Below, one piece after another: positions 36,360-50,200 of a stretch of 64,000 nt of DNA. The stretch comes from Brachycybe producta (Eukaryota; Arthropoda; Diplopoda; Playtdesmida; Andrognathidae). Where the stretch lies: positions 448,001-512,000 of the forward strand of contig JAUPFP010000024.1 of NCBI GenBank assembly GCA_036925085.1, in the 5' to 3' direction. The notes beneath the pieces were generated by a model. It saw only the letters and a list, made by a program, of their open reading frames with translations. It made no database searches and was not told the DNA's origin. The position numbers and the translations under genes were made by a program. The stretch's first letter is position 1. The number at the start of each line of letters is the position of its first letter.

Positions 36360-36933
36360 AATCGGTAATAATCTTGTATATCTCTCTAATCGCTCTCTCT
36401 CTCTCTTTCAATCTCGTGAAATGATAAATTACGAAGAAAAAAATGGTTTCAGTAGCTGAATATATAGTTGGGAACGGGGGAAGTGGGAATTCTATTGTTC
36501 TGGGTCTCGACTCTTGTGTTGAATTTACATGGTTAATCCAAATCTATACAGTTTTACCGTTGTTACTTCAATCAAGAAGGTTCAAAAGTTAGTCTTGTTA
36601 TTTTTTATAATGACCGATTTCAGATTTCACCATCATTGAAACATAACTTTATTTGTTTATTTTAATTCGTATTTTTGCTTTTTTATGATATCGCTTATCG
36701 TTAAAAGTATCATTCCCATTTTCCCTGCCTTCCCTTTTTTTAACTCGATTGTTGCGATCGATCGTATTGATTGTTCATTTGAATGATTTTCTTTACACTC
36801 ATTATGTGACTTTTATAGATAATGTTGGTTGTTTGTTGACTTAATTTACATAAATTAATATGTTTCTGAGGAAACGAAAACGAAAAATGTTGAAAATGTG
36901 TAATGGATCTATACATTAGTTGTATTTTAAATG
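36360..36933. other. convergent 3' spacer between MFF and the SLC18B1-like gene
   Basis: AT-rich, no coding exon or repeat recognised. It holds both 3' UTRs. Confidence 0.45.
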
Positions 36934-39043
36934 TTAGCTGTTGATGTTCTGTTGGATGACGACGCTTTCGTTGTCTAATGGTGAATAAAGAGTGATGATT
37001 TTTCGGTTAGAAAAACAAGAACTGAGAGTAACACATATAATACATATAAGAAAGAAAATGGCTATTCCGATGTTCATCATTCCAAGAATGGTAATTGTCC
37101 AAGGAAACTGAAACGTTTCCACCAAAAAACCACCCACGGTCGGGCCAATAAACGCTCTGTAAAAAAACACCATAAATATTAAGATTATATTTTAGATCTG
37201 AAATGTGTCTTTATACCCTAGTGGAAAACCAGTGTTGACTATGCCAGAAACTAACCCCAAAGTGTGCATGTCGTCTGGAAAACCATGAGATCTTAACAAA
37301 AGTATCAATCGGACATAATTTTTAGTTATATCTGTGCCAATATAAAATATATAAAATTTACTTTGCAATCTCAAGTATGGTTTTGAAAGGAGGAATAACT
37401 TGTGCAGATAAACCACATCCGATGATCATGAGAGATAATCCGGCAAGGTAAAGTGTGCTTTGAATGGGCAATAGGGGAAAAGGACCTAGTAGAATGTAAC
37501 CGCAACCGGTAGTGATTGCACCGGCAAACATAAGAGGTCTTCCCCATCCCTAAATGTAAACAGCAGAGTTAAATGGAGGAAAACAGAACTTGAACGGCAA
37601 TTTTTGTTCACTTTTTTGTCCACAATATTTCCGTAAAGCGGGCTCGTCAGAGTATAGGGACTCGAGAGAATACCAAACATTAAGCCCTTTTGTGCTGAAT
37701 TAATTCCAAACTAAAAGAAAAAAGAATTACAATGAAGTTTGTCGGCCATTCTTTTTTACGTTTCTGTTCACTTTATCGAGGAAGACGGCCAGTGTTGTGT
37801 CCAGAAAACTCATGACCATCGTGGCTGAGATTATTGAGGACAGGCACGGCCAAACCCCAGGAATTCTTAGAAGCTTCAAGTAAGAGGCTGTCTTTTCGGG
37901 CGCTTCATCTGGATCTGATTAAGTGAGACATGTGTCATGTGCATTACTTTAGTGACTTTGTTGTAATGCAGTAATTACTGAAAAATAGGCACCTGTTGGA
38001 GGAGGATGAGATGGTAGAAAAACGTAACTCAGAAATGCAGCAAACAGAATCAAACCCCCTACTATGTAAAGTGGAAGACTGAATCCACCAAACTGAAATG
38101 TCAAACAGTGTGTGTGGTAGTAATTGCAATTGATGCTTGTTTAACCTACTTATAAAAAGGCTACCTGATAAATGACCCCTCCAAAAATCGGGCCTACAAT
38201 AAAGGACAGCCCAGCAGTCGATTCAAAAATACCCTGATTAAAATATAACAATTGTTTTTTTTATAAATGGTAATCTGGTTTTTTTTTTTGTACGCACCAC
38301 CATCGAGCTCACTCTGTCTGGGAATTCTTTGGCTGTAATTGCAAAGAGTGATGTGTTTGTGGCACTCGAGCAAATGCCTTGAAAGGCTCTTAATACCAGG
38401 CAAAGTACTATAAAGGTTGTTCCTGTTGGGGAGTAAATTAGAGATCTACAAACATAACACATAAGATCATTAGAGATGTGGCATCATGACATATTTTTTT
38501 CAATATTTGCCCAAAAATTAAGGCAGCACATCCATTGCAGCTGATTGCTGAGACTAACAAGAATTTTGGGCCAATTGCAGTGAGCTAAATTAAGGAAGGG
38601 AATTTTTTTAACAAGATATGTTGATGCTTTTTTTTTTAATATGTGCATCGTTGTAAATGTTGACTTTACATATTTTCCATAAAAGGAACTGGATACAAGT
38701 GAAACTAACTGGTAGATGGCAAAGATGAATCCAATTTGCCATTGTGTGACTCCTCGACGAATTGCCTGAAATAAATAAAAAAAGAGCAAATTGTCACTAT
38801 TACTGTCATATTTCATGTAATAATGACGCAAACCTCTTCTGGAAAAAATGGCACAATCAGAGCATAACAAAGGGTAGTACTGAATGCAACAAAAACAAGA
38901 AGTAGGGCATTGGCATATTGTCTGTTGGTCATCTTTGGACTGGTGATTTCTGGTGACAACTGTGTTGATTCCTCCACATCAGCAACATCATTTGAAATAT
39001 CATTTGCAATTTCTGTTATGTCCCCTATTGATTTGGGCTCCAT
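36934..39043 (-). CDS. SLC18B1: MFS transporter, SLC18B1-like
   Basis: Eleven minus-strand exons: 39043-38834, 38765-38670, 38584-38511, 38445-38298, 38233-38165, 38092-37993, 37914-37772, 37710-37612, 37549-37362, 37291-37217, 37156-36934; 474 aa. SLC18B1 is a vesicular polyamine transporter in mammals. About twelve hydrophobic helices are visible. Characteristic blocks: YALIVPFFPEEAIRRGVTQW, QIGFIFAIYQLVS, LVLRAFQGICSSATNTS, GLSFIVGPIFGGVIYQ, IGPTVGGFLVETF. The N-terminus is an acidic Ser/Glu-rich cytosolic tail. Intron 3 starts GC (ttttgg|gcaaat): the only join that keeps the frame and gives ALIFGSLIYSPTGTTF, aligned with human SLC18B1. Several paralogues exist in invertebrates, so one-to-one orthology is not proven. 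Confidence 0.85.
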
Positions 39044-40182
39044 TCTTTATTAATTTCTGTTTCTTGCAACATGGGACAAGTTGACAACCTCCAGGAGTGG
39101 CAAATGATCATTCATCATTTGAAGGTCAACGTTGGTCACGTGAAATTGCAAGAAAAAATGCAATGGCACAGAAAAGTCCCCGTATGATTTATAGAAAACT
39201 TACAATTTCAGTATATAATTGCTGGTTGCATTTTTTGACATTGAACTTTGAAATAAATTAAGGTCTACAAATAGTCAATTTGTAGGTTTCTTGATCTTAC
39301 AAGAATTTTTTTAAATACATTCGAAACTTTTGGTAGTATTCTATTCCAATTTGGAAGTTTTGGTTGCCAATAGCTTATTTTATATGTATGTTTCAATAAA
39401 TACCAGAAACCACTTCAAATGCTTAACATTTGTTTTCAATATTGTCTCAGTAGATTTAAAAGTAGTTACCACTACTTTTCAATATTTTACAAAAATTGGA
39501 ACATATAAAAATAGATCTAATTCTGTGAATAATTGTTTACGTTTAAATATTTTTGTACACTCTTTGGTTGAAATAATTATTAAACTAAAGTAACTATATT
39601 TTATGCTAATGTGTTGACATGTATTTAGGCTAAAAACATTAAAAGTTCAACTTTTTTTTCTTTTCACCGGACCACATGTTGAACTTGTTGTTGTTTACTT
39701 GAAGTTAAAATAGGGCGCTATTCGCTGGAACAGCCGAAAATTAGAAACAAACAACAAATGCAACAAACAGTCAGTGTAGGAGGCGTCGACCTGCGCCTAT
39801 CTTTTTCCTTCTGTTACGTCAGTCCATTCACCCTCTCTTCCTTTGATAACAAAAAATATTCTTCATAGGTAATACAAATGTACACCTATAGAATTGTACA
39901 AGTCTTTGAACTCCTGGAGAGTTTTTAGTTGGTTATTTGTTATTCGAACAAGTGATATCAGCAACTAGAAAGATTAGAAGAAATACAATTCTGTCTGATC
40001 AGAGTTACAATTCACTTGAATTTCAGTTGTGTGCTTATTTATACCACAATCAACACTAACAAACTCAGGTGAATATTTTTTTTTTTCAAGAAAAACAAAC
40101 ATTGCATTTCTGCTTATAGTTTATTTATTTAGATTTTATTCTTTCAGTTTTATTAATTTTTAGTATTATTATTATTATTTTG
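39044..40182. other. intergenic region between divergent SLC18B1-like and FMO-A genes
   Basis: About 1.1 kb, AT-rich, with the two promoters and probable 5' UTR of FMO-A. A aatagggcgctattcg segment near 39711 recalls the end motif of the transposon at 20092. No coding sequence seen. Confidence 0.4.
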
Positions 40183-43096
40183 ATGATGGCTTCTCCATTA
40201 TCACACCCTGTGGTGGTCATCGGTGCTGGAGCAAGTGGACTCACAGCTGTCAAATCTTGTCTCGAAGAAAAACTTGATATCATATGTTACGAAATGACGG
40301 ACAATATTGGAGGATTATGGAGATACAGGTCACTTATACTAATATTAAGTTAAATGGATGGGATATGTTATTTTCATTGATAAAATTAATGCATATATGT
40401 TGCATCAAAGTAGATCAATTAAAATGAGCCTACGTGGCAGTAATTCATTTGTGCGTGACCTTTTTTCTTCTATTACATGTATATTATTCAATTTGAAAAT
40501 AAGTAGAATTTTGATTTTCACTTTATTTGTGTTTCATAAAATTCTACAAAACATGACATATGTTATATAGTATTACTGTTAGACAGGTTCTTGTAACAAA
40601 CAAAACATTTATTATATTTTATATGTGGCTGTTGCTCTCTCTTTTTCTTAAAGAAGTGACCCCCTGTCCGAAGCTATTGGGCTTTTTGAAAATCCACAAC
40701 AACAACAACTACAACTACCTGAACTTGTTGAACTTGACCTAAATGTTATGTTTGTATATATACCTCTATGTATATCTTCTTCAGTCTCAACACACAATGG
40801 TGTCATAATCACTTGAGAATACAAATTTTTCACTTTTTTTCTTCTTATTCCTAAAAAACATCACTTTTTGTTTCAAACTGATTTTTCTCACCAGTAAATT
40901 TGCTAACAAGAAACTAGAACAGCAGTGAAAAATCCTTAAAGTATTTTCAAACGATATTTTTTAAAAATAGACTTTTTTTATCAATATTGGTACAATTAAT
41001 TACAATCACTAATTACATCAGTGCAAATTAATTAATTAGATTTAGAGTTACACAATTTAAAAAAAAGAAGTCTACAGTTTTCGGTACTAAATTTTAAAAA
41101 AAATTAATTGCAATTATTCATTTGAAGTAATTTTCAATTTTCAGTAATCAAACGGAAAAGTCTCAAAAGCCTAAAATATGAGATTTGATCATTTTTAAAA
41201 CTGACATAAGCATTTTTTTAATAAAATATATTAAGTTATTTGAATACTTTTCTAGTTTTCAGGTTTACCAATAATTGAGATAATTTCTTGTAGATGATCT
41301 CAATATACATTACATATTTTGTCATAATTTTGGGTAAATTTCCATAATTGTCGTTTAGGGAAGAGGTTTGCGAAGGTGTTGCATCCGTTATGAAATCGAC
41401 CATAATCAACACGAGCAAAGAAATGACAGCATTCAGTGATTTTCCACCACCCGATCATTTCCCTAATTTTATGCATAACACCTATTTGGTCAAATATTTG
41501 GAATTGTATACGAAACATTTCAATCTCCAACCTCACATCAGACTCAGGCACAAGGTCCTTACAGTGAAACGTGAAGATGATCATTGGTTGGTCACTGTAC
41601 TTAACCAGGTGATTTTTTTATTAAATTTGCATATGGAATATTGTCTTTTTTTAAATAGGCACCTGTATTTTAATATTTATGCTATTTTAATGGTGTGTTA
41701 ATTAGGACACTTTGTGCAGCGAAGTGATTCGAGCTTCTGCAGTCATGATTTGCACTGGACACCACAGTTATCCCAATAATGCAGCTTTTAAGGGTCTTGA
41801 TAAGTTTGAGGGAAAAGTGATCCATTCCCATTCCTATCGTCACTTCAAAGAATTCGTTAACAAAAGGATCGTTGTCGTTGGTATTGGAAATTCGGGTGGA
41901 GATCTTGCAGTTGAACTCAGTCATGTAGCATCCAAGGTTAGGTCAGTTGACATTTAACAGAATATTATCGGAACTCATGCTGTGTTTCTGTTTGACACGT
42001 ACGACTATAGGTTTATTTGAGCTCTCGGCGTGGTTCCTGGGTCATGCCTCGAATGGGAGACTATGGGGAGCCGATTGACCTACAATTGGGCCGTCGTTAC
42101 ATTATTAAATTGTTGACTATGCTACCTGATAGTTTAAGGAACTGGCACGCTGCTTTAAAAGTCAGTGTCGTCTGTATATGCATTAACATAATATTTAGAA
42201 TTCATTTTTGTTTCTAATTACTGTGTGTCTCTCTTGATGATTTGGGTGATTAGTTGAATGGTCGTTACGATCACACTATCTACAACCTTAAACCAGAACA
42301 CAACTTTTATTCGCAACACCCCATGGTCAACGATGAGTTACCAGGACGTCTCTTGAGTGGTGCCGTCGTTCTCAAGGGGGACATTCGTCACTTCACTTCC
42401 GACGGAGTTGTTTTCGACGGAGGACCGGACAATCTCGTGCATCCGATCGACGCAGTCTTGCTTGCCACTGGCTACGATATCCGCTTTCCGTTCCTCGATC
42501 CCGAGATTGTGGCCGTGAATAATAACCGGGTGTCTCTTTACAGGCACGTTTTTCCTCCATCTTATCCCACGCTGGCCTTTATTGGTCTCGTTCAACCGTT
42601 TGGTCCTCTGCCACCCATCTGTGAGCTACAGTCACGTTGGGCAGTTCAGGTGTTTTTGCATAAATGTCAATTACCTCATCCGGAAAAGATGTTGGAACAT
42701 ATCAGCGAAACTCAGGCACGGCACGACGAGCGCTATGTACAAAGCAAGCGGCACACCATCGAGGTAGACGGCATTCCTTACATGGACGAAATAGCAGCGC
42801 AGTTTGACGTACTGCCTCATTATGGTCATCTTTGCCTAACGGATTGGGCACTATTTCGAGCTTGTGTGTTTGGACCGACTGTCTCTTATCACTATCGCCT
42901 AAATGGTCCTAACACGTGGAAAGACGCCAGAGAGGCCATTCTTAATGTCCAGGAGAGAGTCTTGACCCCACTCAATACCAGACTGAATCGGAACCTGAAG
43001 AAAATAGTTAGTGATTCGAGCGGCCTCCAACTTCATCGTGTTTTTGCCTCTATTTTTCTCTTGGGCCTGTTTCTGTTCATGGCCATTCCTATTTAA
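40183..43096 (+). CDS. flavin-containing monooxygenase (FMO-A)
   Basis: Five exons: 40183-40328, 41359-41608, 41706-41936, 42011-42160, 42254-43096; 539 aa. FMOs use FAD, NADPH and oxygen to oxidise soft nucleophiles (N, S) of xenobiotics and metabolites on the ER membrane. Motifs: FAD site [10 protein letters not shown] (10-19), FMO signature [19 protein letters not shown] site VVVGIGNSGGD, and [12 protein letters not shown]. Further matches to vertebrate FMO5-type enzymes: IINTSKEM, FPNFMHN, IGLVQPFGPLPPICELQSRW and YHYRLNGP. The last about 20 residues are hydrophobic (IFLLGLFLFMAIPI), the usual membrane anchor. Two adjacent ATGs open the frame; either is possible. It is first in a cluster of four genes and one pseudogene. 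Confidence 0.93.
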
Positions 43097-46000
43097 ATGA
43101 ATCCAATATAAAAAAATCTTATGGAATTTATATTTTTCATCTATCTGGTGTGGTAGGATTGGGTCTTTTATAAAATTATCATTGTTGTTGGTCTTATGGA
43201 TGTTAAACCATTACAATTAGGATATTTTCAACGAAGCTCATGTTAATGGTTCTATAGAGAGAGCAGCGGCGTAGCTATTTCTGGATGCCCCCTGTTTCTT
43301 AAAACATTACGCCCCCTTTGCACCAACAAAATGCGCTCTTCAAACCTCCTGCACTCTTCTCCCGCAGTCGTGGGGGCTGCGGGACCCCAGCTATAGATAG
43401 AGAATGATAGAGAGAGAGGCATTTTCCACTAACACGGCATATGATTGACAGTATTAAATGGTATTAAAATATCATAGATGTGTTGGTGGAATGTATTGTT
43501 AAAAGTTGCAAAGGGTCATTGCACAAGAGGTCAAAGTTACTCATATACAAACTCAGACTTGCACAATTTTCACAATTGTTTAAAGTGCAGACAAGTCTGG
43601 AGTTGTACAAATGCAGGTAGCTGCGGCTGGTACTGGTGCAAGTGGGCTAACATCAGTCAATGCTTTTCTCCAGCAAAAATTTGAAGTTGTTTGCTTCGAG
43701 AATATTGGCGGTTTTTGACATTTCAGGTCAGGTATTATTATTCTAGTGAAATGTGGCTATCACAATTTCACAAACAAAAGAATATCTTTATCATTCCACC
43801 TGGAGTTATCTTTTTTTTTGTATTTACGGAAGGAAATTACCTTAATGTAGTATGTAATGAATATATGATGAATTATGTTTATTATATATTAACTCGGTTT
43901 GACTTTTCAAAGTGAGCAGTATCAAACTGTGTTTTTCTCTCTTATTTCTTCAAACAAATATTAATAAATATATATAAATGAAATCCGCCCTATTGGTTTC
44001 AAGGATAACAGGTTTATAAACGTCACAAGTTTTCATTTGTTTGTTGGAAATTTTTTTGGAAAACATTTTTCTGTTACGTCTTTGCGTGATTAATTTGCAT
44101 AATTTATCGCTTGTGAACTTGTGATAAAATTAAAACGAAATCGTTGTTTTTTTCAGTTTTGAGACTCATGACACGTACAATTAACTATTTTAAATTCAGT
44201 ATCAAATACTCTTAATTGTTTTTACCTGAAATAAATAAAATATAATGATTATCATTTAAGATGAATTCGAATTACGATTACAAACATGAAGTACCTTGTG
44301 TCTGGAAATGAACACTTATCATGAGATCAATCTTTTTAAATACCAATAATTCGACATTTAGTAATTTCCTGCCGCAGGAAGATTTTTCTTTGTATAATAA
44401 TGCATAACAGGTACACAAAAGAATACTTAGAAAAATAAGCAAAATGTTTTCGTTTTTCGAAGCACGTGATGTTGGATCATAACCGTGATGTCAGTAAGCA
44501 AGGTCCGAAGACTCGAACAACTGGATTATTTCGCTTGTCCATCAGCTTTGAAGCTACCTTTGAGATTCTTCTTAAAAACAGGGACAGTTGCACGTAGAAC
44601 AGCCAACATCTAACCTTGTACTGGTTATAGAAAGACGAAAAAAAACAGCGAAATTCTTAGAAGAAAATAAAAATTAAATATTTTAATATATGCCATTGGA
44701 AATAATGATCATATATATTATAGGTATATTTAATTTTTGTTGTTATAATTGCTGTTTTATTGTTTTTTTTTATAGCAAAAGGGAAAATAATTTCAAGTGG
44801 TTGCACAGTTTGTATTGATATATGTACGGAAACAAATGTTTTTCCCCAATTCACCAAAATTTTCTGGGATGGCGGAGTTAAATGGATGAATATTTACACT
44901 CGTAACAGTTAAAGCTACTTCTTTAAACATGCCAAGGGATTTGAAGATAAAACTGCTTTGGTCATTGGTGCTGGCAATTCCTGAACCGAGATTGCTGTTG
45001 AATTTTACAAAAAAGAAAACATTTCTAATAGAAAAAAAAATATAAATGTTCTGTTAGGTCTTATTTTGAATATGAAAAATTATTCTGCAAGCAATCATTA
45101 AGTTCTTACGAAGACTGTGTTCTGGTACAACTGAAATAATGCAATGTCAGAAGTATATTTGATATGATTGACAAGTGTTTCTGGGGGACCCGATAAATGA
45201 AAGATTTTAGTTTTTACCACTATACTGGGTGAAAAATGTTGTTCCTTACAGGCGTACACTTGTTCAGGACCGTAAATAAATATTATTTCTGGGGGTGCAA
45301 ACTAAAATTTTCGCCCACTTAATCATATTTTAAGGAAGACCCACCATCCTCCATGACAAAAATACCTGTAGTTTGAAAAACTTCTTCATAAAAATAAGCC
45401 CGTATTTTTTTCAAAATGGAAACTATTATTTAAAAAAAATAGATGAAAAAAATGAAATAAAAGGGAGGGTTTTTATTGTTGCATTAAGCCATTTTACTGC
45501 CTTCTCTACTAGGTTTTGAGAGGGCAGTTGCCCCTCGAACCCTCCCGTTATTTACGGTGGTATCCCGTTATTGTGTGGTGTTATCCCTGAGTTAATGCCA
45601 AAATGGTTTTGAAGTACAATTTAACTGCAGAATGTAAGGAATATAAGGTGCCCATGCATTTTTGAAAAAGTTTCAACAACCACATTGCGTCAATTTTATT
45701 TTTCTTGTAAAGCGCATTTCATCTGAAATGCGCCTTTTTGAAAGATTAAGGTTCGTTATAAATGATGAAATCTTCGCTCGGTTTGCGGCTGGCACGTTGG
45801 TTCTCAAGGGTGAAGTGAATCCGTTCGAAGGCCAGAATTTCAGACGGAACTTTTCAAGGAAAGAGACCTTCATATTCTGCATTGACTGTATACTTCTGTT
45901 TTTGTGTTTAATGATAATTGTATCAATTTGATACAGATTATAAATTGAAATAATTTCACGGACAATTACTATGTTGACATTTTTATTGAAGTAATTTTGA

Positions 46001-47244
46001 AGATTAATATAAACTTGTCTGATTTTGTTGTTGTTGTTTTTCTTGTTTTCTATTCTATTCTATTAATTTTGCAATTTTTATTTTGAACTTGAATGCATAA
46101 ATGAAAGTTCTTCTGGGACCCTTGAACGTCTGACTTTTTTTTCCTATCTGGGCTAACTTTATTAATATTCTGTATACACTGCAGGCATTATCAATCACTT
46201 GCAAAGTAAAATGAGTACAACGTATGTTAAACAACAAAGTTGTGTCCATTTTTTAAGAGGACATCAACTGAACCACTTTAGAAAAATATTGAAAGCAAAA
46301 CGATGGAAAAATCCATCTGAAAAAAAAAATCTTAATACATAAAAAAAGTAAAAGTTGTACCATGAAATAAATTAGGACAATTATATTATAACTAGTACAG
46401 ACATTTATAGCATTTGCTTGCTACTAGATCTCAAAATGTTTTTATAAAGTGGCGTGAATTTATTAGAAACTGGATTTTAAGAATAAATATTTGCAATTAT
46501 ATATTAAACTAGGTAAGGGGACAATTAAGAAAAATATAAATATATGAAATTGGGGGAAATGGGAAGAGGGTGGTTGGGATGGCTAATGACCTAGTGTGTG
46601 TGTGTGTGTCTAAAGTGGGTCCTACTCCACTGACTCTCATCGTCCAAATTTGATATGTTAATCCCCTGTGGAAAGAATCAGAAAAAGAGAGAGTGCCTAA
46701 CCGTGTAATTTGTGTGTCACACCGCCTACAGATTTGTGTGATTTGAATTTTAATAAGTGTTTTAATCACGTCAGCTAATTTTTTTGGGGGCTTTTTTTCT
46801 TTTTCTAATAATCTAACCTTGGATTAGGGAGAGAAAGAACAACACTCGTGACTGAAAACAACAAAAAAAAAAATCATCATCAGAAAAGGGAAGTTGGATG
46901 AGGAGGAGGAGGTGAATTGTGACTGACTGACTCTCAACTGGATTCTGGGCCCGGATGGATGAAATTTGTTTTTTTTCTTTGCCTTTATGTAAGTAGTTGA
47001 CATTGTCATCATCATGTGACTATCGAGCACCCTGTACTAGAAATATGTATGTCTAACAAAAATACGCACACAAAACACTATAGAAACGTGTGTGTGTGTG
47101 TGTATGTGAAGAGTAGCCACCGCCACCAACACACTCGCTCGATAATCATTATCTTTCAGTCGTCGTTACCAATTTGACGTTTACTTTTATTTGTGCTAGA
47201 TATAAAAACAATTCTGAAAATAGAATCCAGTTCAATTGTATTCG
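43097..47244. other. spacer between FMO-A and FMO-B
   Basis: It contains the decayed FMO copy listed separately. A ggcgtagctatttctggatg segment near 43268 may be a short-repeat remnant, and GT microsatellites lie near 46594 and 47088. Nothing else coding is recognised. Confidence 0.45.
43611..45845 (+). pseudogene. decayed FMO gene between FMO-A and FMO-B
   Basis: Three fragments lie in the same order and strand as an FMO gene. 43611-43727 keeps the FAD-site exon (GTGASGLTSVNAFLQQ, FEVVCFE, IGGF) but lost a few codons and has TGA where the GGLW tryptophan should be; the donor aggt survives. 44913-45008 keeps SYFFKHAKGFEDKTALVIGA then GNS, followed by TGA inside the NADPH site. 45754-45845 keeps NDEIFARFAAGTLVLKGEVN from the last exon. 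The other exons are unrecognisable. At least two stops make it non-functional. It resembles FMO-A and FMO-B rather than the minus-strand pair. Confidence 0.82.
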
Positions 47245-50200
47245 ATGCAAGAAAAAGGTGAAATGATGTCTCGTCGTCCACCTGTTGTGGTCATCGGTGC
47301 CGGAGCCAGTGGGCTGCCATCTATTAAATCTTGCTTGGAAGAGGGATTGCAAGTAATATGTTATGAGAAAACCGAATATATCGGTGGATTGTGGCGTTTC
47401 AGGTTGGAATTTATTCTCCATTTTACCCTTTTTATCATCTAAGTCTATAATATTACGTACTCTGGTTCAAATTTGAGGTTTCCTGCTGATAAATTAATAA
47501 CGTATCTAGATATTATTATATTTTAAATAATGTTTTAAAGTTATTTCAATTTTTAATGCATATTATTTTGTTAGTGAGGAAGAGAGTGAGGGAGAGCGGA
47601 ATTTATTTTATTGATTTATCATTATTATACATGTATAAGGGGAAATTTCAATTAAGATGGAGATGGTTTAGGAACAGCTGATTTTCCAACTCTAATTATT
47701 TTGTCTTTCAGGAGAGCAAAATTAAGAGAAACTGTGAGAAAGTGTTTTAGAAAAACTAGAAAGGTAGCTCCATCACTTAATGGTATTTTCGTGTTGTTAT
47801 CTTGTAAAATAAACATTTTACATCAGTGTGAAAATGATTTAACTTTGAAGCAGTTGATATTTTTGAATTTTTTTGTCTATAAATATCTTAGATCTTTTAA
47901 GTGATTGAGCTACCCTTCTAGTTTTTATAACACTTTCAAGTTTCTCTTCATTTTCAACTTGAAAAACAGAATAATCAAAGTTTGAGAGGCCCCCATTTAC
48001 ACTTAAAATATAATTTTTAAATTATAAATTGCAGTTATTAGGGATTCATGATGATCTCAGAGCAACGGAGGGGGTATCTTACAAAATTATCTACATAATA
48101 ATTAAATCTTAATCTTATTATAAAATCTTAGAACTTTAATTGGAAAAGGAACTTTCTATTTATTGTTTAACATGAAAAAGAAATTTTAAGAATAAAGTGA
48201 CCTTTGAATTATTTGAGAGAAAACCTTGAAAGAATTTCACGTGATTTCATTTGTTATTCTTCTTTTTATTGTTTTATTAATTAAATATACAAATATTAAG
48301 AAATGGTAACTTCATTAACCCCTTGTTTACGGCACTATATTATCATCATTTATTACTGAAATTTCTCACTTGAAGAATCTCTTCGAGTTACTCTAAAATT
48401 GTGAGAAATTGATGATTGTGTGCAACATGTAGAAAATTGCAAATTATAGCTCTCATTTTTTTTAGTTGAACTTCATATTTTAATATCACAATTTTTAATA
48501 AATACCCAGACTAAAAAAGTGAAGGCACAATTTTATTCCCAAAAGTAATAAAGACTAGATTGGTTACAATGCCATTGAGTTAGAAATATTATATCTTGTT
48601 TAAAAATCTTTTATAGCCTCACATAATATCAACCTGTGGCTCATTTTAAATGATGATTTTAATCTGATGTTTGTTTGCGTTGCAATAACAAAATATTTTT
48701 TCTTATGTAATTGTATTGCAGATGTTTTATGTTTATTTTGTAATGAGTTGAATATTATATCAAGTGTTTATCATTATTAGTTTTTTTCTTCCAACATACT
48801 GCGTGTGCGTTTTTCTCGTTAACCTAACTTTTCTCATTCCAAAATTGAATCTAAATAAGGAACAGCAGGTTACTTGACTTTAATACAGTTTTTTGATAAT
48901 TTTTTTTCAAACTGTTCTAAAAAGAGAAACAAGTTTTTTGTTTGCCTAGAAGGAAAAAAAAAAACCCTTGAAAACTGATTGAACTGATTATGAATAAATA
49001 TTTTCAGAGAGGAAGTCGAAGATGGATTGGCTTCAGTTATGCGAACCACCGTGATCAACAGTAGCAAGGAGATGAGCTGTTATAGTGACTTTCCAGCTCC
49101 AGCCAATTTCCCTAATTTCATGCACAATAGACAGCAATTGGACTACTTCCACCGATATGCCGATGCATTCGACCTTCGGTGTCACATAAGGCACTGTCAC
49201 GAGGTGCTGAGCGTCACGCCGACCAAAGATTACGACGCCACTGGGCACTGGAACGTCCTTGTCAAGAACTTGAAGGTGAGCTACAACAATACACATTTAT
49301 ATATCCTCGTAATAACTCACGTAATAATTTTGAATTGTATGTGTTTCATTTATGTTAAAGACTAACGAGATTACCGAGGTTTTGGCATTGGGTGTCATGG
49401 TCAGTTCTGGACACCACTCGATACCTTACATTCCCGAATTTCGCGGATTGGAAAATTTTAAAGGAAAGGTCATTCACAGTCACTCGTACAAAGATTTCAA
49501 AGGTTTCGAGGACCTTCGAGTCGTCGTTGTCGGCGTAGGTAATTCCGGTGGAGATATCGCAGTGGAACTCAGTCGTATCTCGTCAACGGTATTAAATAAT
49601 AAACATGGGGAGTTTTATATCTGTAAAAAGTATTAAATCGGCCGTGTCATCTTCCAATTAAGGTTTATCTAAGTATGAGACGTGGAACGTGGATCATCAA
49701 TAGGGTGGGACTTCGAGGTTTGCCAACAGACTACCTCCATCTGAGACGATTTCTTTTTGGTCCCAACAGTTTTATTCCTAGGAAAATTGTCGACTATTTT
49801 GCCACTTTACTTGTAATTGATCGTACATTTTATTTGTACATTTCAAACTCGATTGTGAATTTTCGTTTGTCTTTTATTTCAGCACAACATGAGAGTCGAT
49901 CACGATACGTATGACATAAAGCCCGAACATTCGTTCTTTGGCAATCACCCAATGGTGAACGATGCCCTTCCGAATTGTCTCCTATGTGGCACGGTGATCG
50001 CCAAAAACGACATCGATCATTTTACGTCGAATGGTGTCGTCTTTAAGGGCAGTGACAACACGGAGATCGAAGTAGACGTGGTTATTTTGGCCACCGGCTA
50101 CGACATCAGATTTCCCTTTTTAGATCCTTCCATCTTATCCACTCAAAACAATCAAGTCCATCTCTACAAATACGTGTTTCCACCCGCACTTCGTCATCCA

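Noticed and set aside
38445..38511. GT donor at the ttatgtcatg site for SLC18B1-like intron 3
   Set aside because: It leaves a phase-1 join and an immediate stop; the GC donor at 38510 restores the frame and the family alignment.
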